Shown here one piece after another: positions 43,811 through 51,687 of a stretch of 64,000 bases of DNA (the stretch's first letter is position 1; every line of letters starts with the position of its first letter). The stretch is from Jingyaoa shaoxingensis (GTDB taxonomy: Bacteria; Bacillota; Clostridia; Lachnospirales; Lachnospiraceae): contig NZ_JACRSZ010000005.1 of assembly GCF_014385005.1 (NCBI RefSeq), positions 62,001 through 126,000 on the forward strand, in the 5' to 3' direction. The translations under genes were made by a program, and so were the position numbers. Under the pieces are notes generated by a model that worked only from the letters and a program-made list of their open reading frames with translations, did no database searches and was not told where the DNA came from.

Positions 43811-43983
43811 GATTTTCCATATATGTATTTTCTGAAAACGGTAGGCAGATTTTCGTCGCATCTGCGAGCATAATGACACCGGCTCCACGGGAAATCCCCT
43901 ATCCCCGTAGAGCCGGTGTCCATAAATGGCGCAGCAGATGCAGAAAATCAACGTGTTTTCATGAAATACATATATAGAAAATC
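43811..43983. repeat. Long imperfect palindrome (about 80-bp arms), possible miniature element
   Basis: Starting at GATTTTCCATATATGTATTT (43811) the sequence is mirrored by the reverse complement of the segment ending at 43983. Matching blocks from outside in are ATATATGTATTT, TGAAAAC, GATTTTC, GCATCTGC and GACACCGGCTC (43875-43885 with 43910-43920). The centre is near 43897. No open frame, no clear target-site duplication. It fills most of the gap between spmA and the pilT-like gene. Confidence 0.7.
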
Positions 43984-44027
43984 GTGCTTATACTGTAACA
44001 CTTAACTCAATTATAGTTTGAAAATCC

Positions 44028-45098
44028 TCACAGCTTCCTTCCCAGCATCTCTGCATTGGTCGCGTACGCCATCGCAGTCTCTCTGGTAATCTTTCCTTCT
44101 TTATAATATCTCAACAGACACGAATCTATGGACATCAGCTGTGGATTCTGTGAGGAATACATGACTCCGTCAATCTGATGTACTTTGTTCTCCCGGATCA
44201 TATTCCGGATGGCCGGTGTCATTACCATAATTTCAAATGCCGGAATCTGTTTTCCATTCACATCCGGGATTAACTGCTGAGATACAATTGCCTGCAATAC
44301 CGATGCCAGCTGTATGGTGATCTGTCTCTGCTGATTTGCCGGAAATACGTCAATAATACGGTCTACTGTATTTGCCGCCCCCAGTGTGTGCAGGGTTGAA
44401 AAAATCAAATGTCCTGTCTCTGCAGCCGTCATAACCGTATTGATCGTCTCATAGTCTCTCATTTCTCCCAGCAGAATCACATCAGGGCTCTGGCGCAACG
44501 CTGCTCTCAGTGCCGTAATATAACTCTCTGTATCAGTTACCACCTCTCGCTGACTGACTATGCTCTTATTATGACGGTGTACGAATTCCAGCGGATCCTC
44601 CAACGTAATGATATGTTCTGCCCTGGTCTTATTAATGTGATCAATCATACAGGCAAGGGTCGTTGACTTTCCACTGCCCGCAGTTCCTGTCACCAGCACC
44701 AGTCCATTGTTAAAATCAGCCAGATGAATAATGGAATCCGGAATTCCCAGTTCTGTGTGATCCGGAAGCTGAAATGCAATCACACGAATCACTGCTGCCA
44801 GTGAACCTCTCTGTTTATAAGTACTGACACGGAATCTGGACAGCCCCGACAATGAAAAAGAAAAATCATCATCCCCGGTTTCCAGCAGCCGATCCATGGA
44901 CCGCTGTCCCGCCAGTTCATAGATTCCCCGGATCACCTCACTGGTCTCGTCCGGCATCATTCGTTCTTCACCAATTGTTACCATTTCACCATTGATTTTA
45001 CAGGTCAGTGCCCGCCCTGCCACAATGAAGATGTCTGATGCCTGACGATCTATCGCAGTCTTCATGATCTGTTTTACTTTCTCAATGCTCTGTTCCAT
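44028..45098 (-). CDS. PilT-type ATPase of a type IV pilus-like system
   Basis: A 356-residue hexameric ATPase. Seen: N-terminal PAS-like part, Walker A GTAGSGKST at 138-146, the Asp box around ITLEDPLEFVH, Walker B ILLGEMRDYETI, the His box GHLIFSTLHTLGA and AIRNMIRENKVHQI, the diagnostic PilT C-terminal motif. PilT retracts pili. It is the last gene of a six-gene operon whose only ATPase it is, so here it might drive assembly as well. Confidence 0.88.
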   Translation of the reverse strand: MEQSIEKVKQIMKTAIDRQASDIFIVAGRALTCKINGEMVTIGEERMMPDETSEVIRGIYELAGQRSMDRLLETGDDDFSFSLSGLSRFRVSTYKQRGSLAAVIRVIAFQLPDHTELGIPDSIIHLADFNNGLVLVTGTAGSGKSTTLACMIDHINKTRAEHIITLEDPLEFVHRHNKSIVSQREVVTDTESYITALRAALRQSPDVILLGEMRDYETINTVMTAAETGHLIFSTLHTLGAANTVDRIIDVFPANQQRQITIQLASVLQAIVSQQLIPDVNGKQIPAFEIMVMTPAIRNMIRENKVHQIDGVMYSSQNPQLMSIDSCLLRYYKEGKITRETAMAYATNAEMLGRKL

Positions 45099-45117
45099 AA
45101 TTCCTCCGGCCTGTATT

Positions 45118-45603
45118 TTATTCTCGCTGCATTACCGGCAGTACCATGTCTGCCTTCCATTCATTTTTCTGCTGCACCTGCCATCCTGTGATCTGATAAC
45201 AGGCTTCACCTTCTTGCTGCGGTGCTGCAATTGTCAGTTCTGCTTCAATCTGCTGTGTATCATCTATCGTTTCCTGAAAACTGCATACAATACCCTGCTG
45301 ATCTTCTGCGTAGGTTACTGTCAGGTTCTCTGCCTGAAGTGCACCCCATACGTTTTCCAGAAAATGATCTTTTTCTTTATTATATTGTTTCACCAGAATC
45401 CCGTCAATCGACTTTACCTTTTCATACGCCCGGCTCTGTGCCTTATAATAAAGCTGTGTGCGATCCGCCATTTTCCGACTCATCTGAAGGTCCGCCCTGG
45501 CGGTTGCCAGTGAAAGCACCGCAAAAACAATCAGACAAAGCATAACAAACACCAACAGTACTGTAGACAGCCCTGCTCCCAGAAATCCCTTTTTTCTATT
45601 CAT
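45118..45603 (-). CDS. Small membrane-anchored protein of the pilus-like operon
   Basis: A 161-residue protein with one N-terminal helix (LSTVLLVFVMLCLIVFAVLSLATA, residues about 12-35) and a soluble C-terminal domain. Layout resembles the PilX/GspK type of minor pilin without a recognisable prepilin cleavage site. The start overlaps the end of the preceding gene by 8 bases. Function is inferred from context only. Confidence 0.6.
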   Translation of the reverse strand: MNRKKGFLGAGLSTVLLVFVMLCLIVFAVLSLATARADLQMSRKMADRTQLYYKAQSRAYEKVKSIDGILVKQYNKEKDHFLENVWGALQAENLTVTYAEDQQGIVCSFQETIDDTQQIEAELTIAAPQQEGEACYQITGWQVQQKNEWKADMVLPVMQRE

Positions 45604-45997
45604 TTCTGCCTCCGGTTCCGTCTGGAAAATAGCTGGCTGTCTGAAGTGTATACAATGTATCCTGCGTCTTCACATCCATCACCGTAATATGGATCTGATT
45701 CATGCCAGCTTCCTCTGTCTGTGCGATCTCGGCCAGATATATTCCGTCTTCTTCCCCGCAGACATTTCCCAGTTCATCATAATAACGCCGGTCATCTTCC
45801 GTCCTGCTTCCACTGTACTCCTCTGCCAGACTCTGTGCCACACTTACTGCCATATCCAGTCTGCCTGCCTCCCGGCTAAGCATATGTGCTTTGGCAAATA
45901 CCTGCACGCATCCTGCTGCTGCCAGTGCAAAAAACACAATCGATATCATCAGTTCCAGCAAAAACAGACTGGATCTGGAAGATTCTCTTACTTTCAT
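45596..45997 (-). CDS. Minor-pilin-like protein of the pilus-like operon
   Basis: A 133-residue protein. SLFLLELMISIVFFALAAAG has the hydrophobic segment with Glu at the fifth position that pilins use in assembly, but the Gly before the cleavage point is missing (SS-LFLLE). The rest is a small polar domain (YYDELGNVCGEEDGIYLAEI). It overlaps both neighbours, so translation is coupled. Confidence 0.6.
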   Translation of the reverse strand: MKVRESSRSSLFLLELMISIVFFALAAAGCVQVFAKAHMLSREAGRLDMAVSVAQSLAEEYSGSRTEDDRRYYDELGNVCGEEDGIYLAEIAQTEEAGMNQIHITVMDVKTQDTLYTLQTASYFPDGTGGRNE

Positions 45998-46470
45998 AGA
46001 CTGCCGCTCCTTCTCCTGATCTGAAATGTATGGCTGTGGTTCTCATCCATCTGTAAAGTCACTGTCAGGCATCCCTGTTCCTCCGCAAAAGATACTTCCT
46101 CCATGCTCAGGAGCACCGCTCCATCTGAAGCCTTTGCATCTTTTTTTGCTGACACCAGCAACTCCTTCAGACTTCCTCCTTCTGCAAAAATATAGGTAAC
46201 ATATTCTTTCTCTCCAATATTCTGCCTAATCTGCAGTGCAGGCTCACCTTCTATTTCACCAATGCTGACGATTCCGGTGCGGTCATTCTGACGCACCTTT
46301 TCCCGCAGATAATTTTCTGCCGTCCGTTGCGTCTGATGCAGCTCCATCTGATGCGTTACGGAACGGTACACCATTGCCCCCAGTGACACAAACATCAATA
46401 ATGCCATCGCATACATCAAAAAAGTCACCATGGTAAATACCACTTCTATGGAATGTTTCTGTTCTTTCAT
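45994..46470 (-). CDS. DUF4860-like membrane-anchored protein of the pilus-like operon
   Basis: A 158-residue protein with an N-terminal helix (VFTMVTFLMYAMALLMFVSL) and a soluble C-terminal domain with a beta-rich pattern. The start KEQKHSIEVVFTMVTF resembles the DUF4860 proteins found in clostridial type II/IV-like loci. It overlaps the next gene by 4 bases. Confidence 0.6.
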   Translation of the reverse strand: MKEQKHSIEVVFTMVTFLMYAMALLMFVSLGAMVYRSVTHQMELHQTQRTAENYLREKVRQNDRTGIVSIGEIEGEPALQIRQNIGEKEYVTYIFAEGGSLKELLVSAKKDAKASDGAVLLSMEEVSFAEEQGCLTVTLQMDENHSHTFQIRRRSGSL

Positions 46471-46489
46471 ACTTGCCTCATTTCTGCCG

Positions 46490-46825
46490 TCAGCTTCCCT
46501 GCTTCTCCAAAACAGTCACATCGGGCATCAGATTCGATCCCATTACTTCATAATTCACAATATAGCGCGTTTCATCATAAGTCAGCCCATAGTGTTCCTT
46601 CAGATAATCCAGACTTTCCGGGTAAACACCCTCCATGGCATAGCAGGTCACCATATCCCGCCGAATAGCTTCCTCCAGGCTTTTCTTCTCCTGCCTGGCA
46701 GCCTGATCCGATACTGACGTGATGCCGTTCCACACACATCCGATTACTGCCACTGCCAGAAGTGCCGGAGCTGCCAGTGACCGTACATTCTTTCCCACAT
46801 TTTTTTGTTTTTGAAAACGATTCAT
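46490..46825 (-). CDS. Pilin-like small exported protein of the pilus-like operon
   Basis: A 111-residue protein. A basic N-terminus and hydrophobic segment (LAAPALLAVAVIGCVWNGI) precede a short domain with AIRRDMVTCYAMEGVYPESLDYLKEHYG, which resembles the YP-x-SLxxL segment near the start of many major pseudopilins. No standard prepilin cleavage motif was seen. Confidence 0.6.
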   Translation of the reverse strand: MNRFQKQKNVGKNVRSLAAPALLAVAVIGCVWNGITSVSDQAARQEKKSLEEAIRRDMVTCYAMEGVYPESLDYLKEHYGLTYDETRYIVNYEVMGSNLMPDVTVLEKQGS

Positions 46826-46834
46826 CTGACTCTC

Positions 46835-47872
46835 CTAACCCAGACTGGACATAATATTCATCAGCGGCAACATGACTGAGATCAGAATCAGTCCTACCAG
46901 TACGGATAAAACTGCTACCAGTGTTGGCTCGATGACCGATACCTTCTGCTGCAGATTCTGTACCACATCTTCCTCATACTCACCGGCAATCTTCGACATA
47001 ACCTGATCTACGGATCCGGTACGCATGCCTACAGAAACCATTTTTCCATAAATTCCGGAAAAAATCCTGCTTTCCGTCAGTGCCCGATCAATGCTTTCCC
47101 CTTTCATCATCAGTTCCCGGCATTTGCTGATCCGCTGCTTCATCTCACTGTGTGTCACCAGTTTTTCCGTCATCTCCAGGCTCTGATCCATATCAAGACC
47201 GCTGAAAATGCACAGACTCAGCCCTTCTGCCACACGGGAGCATGCAATCTTCTCTGCTGTCTTTCCAGTCAGTCTGGATCTTTCCAGCCAGCCGCGAAAA
47301 GCTTCTCTTCCTTTGTCAGAAAGCACCAGATATGCCATTACTGCCACCAGCGCTGCCAAAATCAACACAAAAGCCAGGCTGTACCGACTTAGTACTGTTC
47401 CAATCTTCAGAATTCCTGCTGAGACACCAGTCAGTCCACCGCCAAGCTGTTGGAGCACTTCATGGAATACCGGCATGACTTTGACCACCAGGATCAGTAT
47501 GACGACCGTGAGCATTCCAAGCATAACCGCCGGATACAACAGTGCACTTTTGATGCTCTCTGCCAGATCCTTTTCCCTCTCATAGTGAAGCGCCAGACCA
47601 TCCATAACTTCATCAAGGCGTCCTGTCTGCTCTCCGATCTCCGTCATACTGCAGACATATTCCGGAAACACTTCCGTTTCCTTCATGGACTGCGCCAGAT
47701 TACCACTCATTTCCATATGCTCATATAATGTCTCCAGGATCTTCTTCCCTTCTCCGTCAGGCAAATCCTCCTTCATAATAGCAAGACCTTCGATGGAAGA
47801 AATTCCCGCATGAAGAATCATGGATAACTGACTGCAAAACGACATCAGTTCTTCGTTACTCAAAGTTTTCAT
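46835..47872 (-). CDS. Type II secretion/type IV pilus inner-membrane platform protein (PilC/GspF-like)
   Basis: A 345-residue protein with two T2SSF repeats. Seen: FCSQLSMILHAGISSIEGL at the start, EYVCSMTEIGEQTGRLDEVM, a helix pair near 120-145, and IYGKMVSVGMRTGSVDQVM followed by IEPTLVAVLSVLVGLILISVMLPL. It anchors the ATPase and pilin assembly. It heads the operon. ATG 47872 follows AAGGGGG; the longer ORF lacks such a site. Confidence 0.85.
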   Translation of the reverse strand: MKTLSNEELMSFCSQLSMILHAGISSIEGLAIMKEDLPDGEGKKILETLYEHMEMSGNLAQSMKETEVFPEYVCSMTEIGEQTGRLDEVMDGLALHYEREKDLAESIKSALLYPAVMLGMLTVVILILVVKVMPVFHEVLQQLGGGLTGVSAGILKIGTVLSRYSLAFVLILAALVAVMAYLVLSDKGREAFRGWLERSRLTGKTAEKIACSRVAEGLSLCIFSGLDMDQSLEMTEKLVTHSEMKQRISKCRELMMKGESIDRALTESRIFSGIYGKMVSVGMRTGSVDQVMSKIAGEYEEDVVQNLQQKVSVIEPTLVAVLSVLVGLILISVMLPLMNIMSSLG

Positions 47873-47888
47873 ACAATCCCCCTTTTTC

Positions 47889-47918
47889 CATGCAAGCATG
47901 ATGCTGCCTGTTCCTCAA
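47889..47918. repeat. 30-bp direct repeat, copy 1
   Basis: Identical to 48028-48057. It overlaps the sequence just upstream of the PilC-like gene and begins with the short palindrome CATGCAAGCATG-like motif. Confidence 0.75.
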
Positions 47919-48027
47919 CTCAGCCGCGCACATTCGCAAAACGCATCTCTCGATGCTTTCCGCTGCTTCGCAGCTCTTTTTGCTCATAACCGTGCGCTCA
48001 GTTCATGCTTTCGTCCAGCCAGCATTT

Positions 48028-48057
48028 CATGCAAGCATGATGCTGCCTGTTCCTCAA
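48028..48057. repeat. 30-bp direct repeat, copy 2
   Basis: Exact second copy, 139 bases from the first. The segment between contains GCTGC/GCAGC hairpin and TGAGCGCAC/GTGCGC-type inverted pieces. It lies between the rsmI-fusion gene end (48072) and the pilus operon. Confidence 0.75.
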
Positions 48058-48071
48058 GCATGACTGAGTTG

Positions 48072-49793
48072 CTAACGCACATACTGTACCATATATTTCT
48101 CGCTGTTTTTTGCCACCTGTTTTTTTTCGGCTTCGGTGCTGGATGCGGCTGTCATGGTTGGATCCAGTAACTGCCAGGTATCTCCATTGAATTCTACGAT
48201 ATTGTCCACCCAGCCTTTGTCCTTCAGATAGGTACTGATCCATGCGTGATACAGTCCATCGTTGGTATATCCAATATCCAGTTTTGCCGGAATTCCCCGG
48301 CATCTGAGCATCGCACACATCAATGCCGCATAATCAAAACAGATTCCTGTCTTTGTTTTTAAGGTATCATCTATATCCGGCAGGTATCCGTATGGAACAT
48401 TCGCTGCCTTGTCATAATCATATGTAATGTTCGATGTCACATAATTATAGATGTTCTGCAATACAGTCAGATCATCTTTCGTATCCCCCGCCAATTCCGC
48501 AGCCAGTTTTACCGCCTCACTGTTCTCGTTAAAGTTCACATATTGGTTCGGATATAAAAAAGGGAGAAACTCACTTTCCAGACTGACTTCAAAGGATTCA
48601 TTCAACAGTGCACTGTATTGATCATCCGCGATATTCTCGTAGACTTCCAATGCATATGTTCCATCTCCTCCTGTCAGCGGAAGTACCGTTTCTCCATCTT
48701 CCTCTGTCACAAAATACTTATACACAATTCCGTCGGGTCCTGTTAACTGTATGTTGACTTTTTCCATATCTCCCTGATAAGACGCTACCGTGTACCCTTG
48801 GGATGTATCTGAGATATCCAGTGTAAAACTCCCCTCTGACAGTACGTCCGTGCCCTCTGCCACAGGCTGCAACACCTGTGCCACACCAAGATACGGATCA
48901 TCTGCCACAGTTTTTGCTGCTTTTCCGCATCCCACACCAAGCAGTAAAAGCGTCATGGTCAGGAGTGCCTGGTAAATCACACGCTTGGGAACTCCCCGAT
49001 CCTTTGCCACTTTCTTCATTGCCTCTTTTTTATCAATTCCCTGGGAGAGATAATGCTCCATATGTTCTTCTACACTCAGTTCTTCCCATTTCTCCCTGGC
49101 TTCCTGTTCCACTGCCTGTCGGCTCTTGCCCTCAATGACGATGACACATTCTCCCTTTGGCTCGGTCTGCCGGAAATGCTCCAATGCTTCTGCCAGTGTT
49201 GTGGTAAATGCTGTCTCATGTTTCTTAGTCAGTTCCCGGCAAATGGTTGCCCTGCGGTCTCCCAGAGTCTCCAGCAATTCTTCCAGTGTTCTTACCAGAC
49301 GGTGCGGTGCCTCATACAGAATGATGGTACGCATCTCTGTCTTCAGTTCTTCCAGAACCGCCTGCTTTTCCTTCTTATCCGATGGCAGAAACGCTTCAAA
49401 ACAAAATCTTCTGGTGGACAGTCCCGACAACGTCAGCGCCGTAATACATGCCGCCGCTCCCGGAAGGGATGTAACCTCGATTCCTGCTTCATAGCACAGG
49501 CGTACCAGATCTTCACCCGGATCAGAAATCCCCGGTGTACCGGCATCCGTAATCAGTGCTACATTTTTTCCTTCCTTCATCTGTTCAATCAGATAATATG
49601 CCTTATCGATCTTGTTATATTCATGATAACTGGTCATCGGCGTCTTGATCTCAAAATGATTCAACAGTTTAATACTGTTTCGCGTATCCTCTGCCGCAAT
49701 CATATCTACTTCTTTTAAAGTACGCAGCACCCGCAAAGTAATATCTTCCAGATTACCGATCGGTGTTGCACACAAATACAATTTTCCCTGCAA
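48072..49793 (-). CDS. RsmI 16S rRNA methyltransferase fused in frame to a transglutaminase-like lipoprotein
   Basis: A 573-residue two-part protein. Residues 1-275 are full RsmI (ATPIGNLEDITLRVL, EDTRNSIKLL, DAGTPGISDPGEDL, CRELTKKHE, and the C-terminal AKDRGVPKRVIYQ), which 2'-O-methylates C1402 of 16S rRNA. It then runs directly into a hydrophobic segment LLTMTLLLLGVGCG resembling a lipoprotein signal, a beta domain, and a transglutaminase core with Cys (GICFDYAALMC), His (LYHAWIS) and Asp (LLDPTMTA). The two are normally separate. TTG 49793 has GGAGG 8 bases upstream; an ATG at 49865 lies in the previous gene. Confidence 0.8.
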   Translation of the reverse strand: MQGKLYLCATPIGNLEDITLRVLRTLKEVDMIAAEDTRNSIKLLNHFEIKTPMTSYHEYNKIDKAYYLIEQMKEGKNVALITDAGTPGISDPGEDLVRLCYEAGIEVTSLPGAAACITALTLSGLSTRRFCFEAFLPSDKKEKQAVLEELKTEMRTIILYEAPHRLVRTLEELLETLGDRRATICRELTKKHETAFTTTLAEALEHFRQTEPKGECVIVIEGKSRQAVEQEAREKWEELSVEEHMEHYLSQGIDKKEAMKKVAKDRGVPKRVIYQALLTMTLLLLGVGCGKAAKTVADDPYLGVAQVLQPVAEGTDVLSEGSFTLDISDTSQGYTVASYQGDMEKVNIQLTGPDGIVYKYFVTEEDGETVLPLTGGDGTYALEVYENIADDQYSALLNESFEVSLESEFLPFLYPNQYVNFNENSEAVKLAAELAGDTKDDLTVLQNIYNYVTSNITYDYDKAANVPYGYLPDIDDTLKTKTGICFDYAALMCAMLRCRGIPAKLDIGYTNDGLYHAWISTYLKDKGWVDNIVEFNGDTWQLLDPTMTAASSTEAEKKQVAKNSEKYMVQYVR

Positions 49794-49812
49794 GGCCTGC
49801 GCCTCCCTTCCT

Positions 49813-50550
49813 CTAATACCCGTATATATCATAGATCTCGCTGGTATAGACTCCCGGTTTCTCATATACGATCAGTGGCTTCTCCACGGTAACCCTCGGG
49901 CGTCCTCCTTTGAGACCTTCTATCAATACCATATTTGGTTCTTTATCCACAAAAGGATACACCAGCTTCATGCGTTTTGGCTCCAGCCGATATCTGCTCA
50001 TGGTTACCATAATCTCAGCCAGCCGAAACGGACGGTGTACCATATAGAATCTTCCGTTTTCTTTCAACAATGCAGATGCCTGTCCTATCACATCCTCCAG
50101 TGTACAGAGAATCTCATGTCTGGCAACTGCCTTAGGCATATCTGGATTCACCAGACCATGCTGCCCGGTCATATAAGGCGGATTCGACGTTACCACATCA
50201 AAGGATGCTTTTCCAAAAAAATCCGTTGCTTCTTTGATGTCACCTCTGATAATCTCCACTTTTTCATTCAGATCATTTAGGCATACACTGCGCTGTGCCA
50301 TGTCTGCACTGGTCTCCTGAATCTCCAGCCCGGTAAAATGTCTGCCTTCTGTCTTTGCTTCCAGCAAAATTGGGATAATTCCGGTACCGGTTCCCAGATC
50401 CAGAGCATTTTCACCCCTTTTCACTTTCGCAAATCCGGACAACAACACTGCATCCATGCCAAAGCAGAACCCATTCTCATTCTGAATGATCTGGTAGCCA
50501 TTGCGCTGAAGTTCATCGATTCGTTCTCCGGCTTTCAGCTCAACTTTCAT
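49813..50550 (-). CDS. tRNA1(Val) adenine-37 N6-methyltransferase family protein
   Basis: A 245-residue class I methyltransferase. Seen: the SAM motif ALDLGTGTGIIPILL and the N6-adenine catalytic motif SNPPYMTG (about residues 115-122). It is homologous to TrmN6/YfiC and to B. subtilis YabB, which has this same place between ricT and rsmI. It overlaps ricT by 4 bases and the rsmI-type ORF follows. Confidence 0.88.
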   Translation of the reverse strand: MKVELKAGERIDELQRNGYQIIQNENGFCFGMDAVLLSGFAKVKRGENALDLGTGTGIIPILLEAKTEGRHFTGLEIQETSADMAQRSVCLNDLNEKVEIIRGDIKEATDFFGKASFDVVTSNPPYMTGQHGLVNPDMPKAVARHEILCTLEDVIGQASALLKENGRFYMVHRPFRLAEIMVTMSRYRLEPKRMKLVYPFVDKEPNMVLIEGLKGGRPRVTVEKPLIVYEKPGVYTSEIYDIYGY

Positions 50551-51686
50551 TCTGATTCTCTCTCCCGTGTAACTTCCGGCTTTTCTCCCCGGTTGTGACG
50601 TCGGTTATTCCGATGCTCACGGTTATCCCTGCGTTCCCTTGGCTCACGTCGATCTCTGCGCTCCTTTGGTTCACGTTCATTATCACGATTTTCCCGGCGT
50701 TCCTTTGGTCCACGCTCATTGTCACGATTTTCCCGGTGTTCCTTTGATACACGCTCGTTGTCACAATTTTCTCGTCCTTCTCTTTTGCGTTCCTTTGGTT
50801 CCGCCTCGCTGTCGCAGATTTCTCTGCTCTCCTTGATTTCCCGGTCATTATCTTTATTGTTATTCTTACGTTTTTTCGGCTTGAACTTCAGTTCACTCAC
50901 CGGATATTCGCTCATTTCTTTTCCGTCATCCACCTCGATCAGAACCTTCACAGTCTGTCTCAATACATTCACACTGTGTACTTCACCCTGGTCTCCATCC
51001 GGAAGGGTGACTGTCTCGCCAACATCCGGCAGACGGCTATTCAGATACTCATAAGTATCCTCTTCATTCTTCAGACAACACATCAGGCGTCCGCAGACTC
51101 CTGAAATCTTCGTCGGATTCAGAGACAGATTCTGCTCTTTTGCCATCTTAATCGATACCGGTGCAAATTCTGATAAATACGTATGACAGCAAAGAGGACG
51201 TCCACAGATTCCCACTCCCCCTAAGATCTTTGTCTCGTCTCGTACACCTATCTGACGCAGCTCAATTCGCATCTTAAACACTACTGCCAGATCCTTTACC
51301 AGCTCACGGAAGTCAATTCTGCCGTCAGCTGTAAAGTAAAACAGGATCTTATTATTGTCAAATGTATACTCAGCATCAATCAGCTTCATATCCAGATTGT
51401 GCTTCAGGATCTTCTTCTGACAGATTGCCATCGCTTCCCGCTCTTTTTCACGGTTACGTTTTGCATGCTCGTCATCTTCCGCAGTGGCGATACGAAGTAC
51501 TGGTTTCAGTGGCTGTACCACTTCTTCTCTGGCTACTTCCTTCGTTCCTACTACCACATGACCATATTCTGTTCCACGGGCTGTCTCCACAATGACGTGC
51601 TGTCCCCGTTTAATCTCCATATTCTTAGGGTCAAAATAGTATACCTTCCCCGCCGTACGGAAACGAACCCCTATAATTTTTGTCAT
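50547..51686 (-). CDS. ricT: PSP1-domain regulatory protein RicT (YaaT) with charged repeat tail
   Basis: A 379-residue protein. The PSP1 core (1-270) has the conserved cysteines GICGRPLCCHTYL and GVCGRLMCCLKNEE that bind an Fe-S cluster in the RicAFT complex, which acts on RNase Y and sporulation/biofilm control in Bacillus. The C-terminal ~110 residues are Arg/Glu-rich with a 13-residue unit (KERRENRDNERGP-like) repeated. The tail is unusual for the family. Start is one base past holB. Confidence 0.88.
   Translation of the reverse strand: MTKIIGVRFRTAGKVYYFDPKNMEIKRGQHVIVETARGTEYGHVVVGTKEVAREEVVQPLKPVLRIATAEDDEHAKRNREKEREAMAICQKKILKHNLDMKLIDAEYTFDNNKILFYFTADGRIDFRELVKDLAVVFKMRIELRQIGVRDETKILGGVGICGRPLCCHTYLSEFAPVSIKMAKEQNLSLNPTKISGVCGRLMCCLKNEEDTYEYLNSRLPDVGETVTLPDGDQGEVHSVNVLRQTVKVLIEVDDGKEMSEYPVSELKFKPKKRKNNNKDNDREIKESREICDSEAEPKERKREGRENCDNERVSKEHRENRDNERGPKERRENRDNEREPKERRDRREPRERRDNREHRNNRRHNRGEKPEVTRERESE
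50663..50779. repeat. 39-bp tandem repeat inside ricT
   Basis: Units starting at 50663, 50702 and 50741 share CCTTTGG(T/A) and CACGATTTTC-like blocks at a 39-base period, in phase with the reading frame (13 residues). It encodes the charged repeats of the RicT tail. Confidence 0.8.
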
Positions 51687-51687
51687 T

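Noticed and set aside
47898..48318. Open frames on both strands between the rsmI fusion and the pilus operon
   Set aside because: They overlap real genes or repeats, lack ribosome sites and have no protein-like composition.
50663..50779. Regularly spaced repeats that might be a CRISPR array
   Set aside because: The 39-bp units are contiguous, in frame with ricT, and have no unique spacers; they encode the charged tail.
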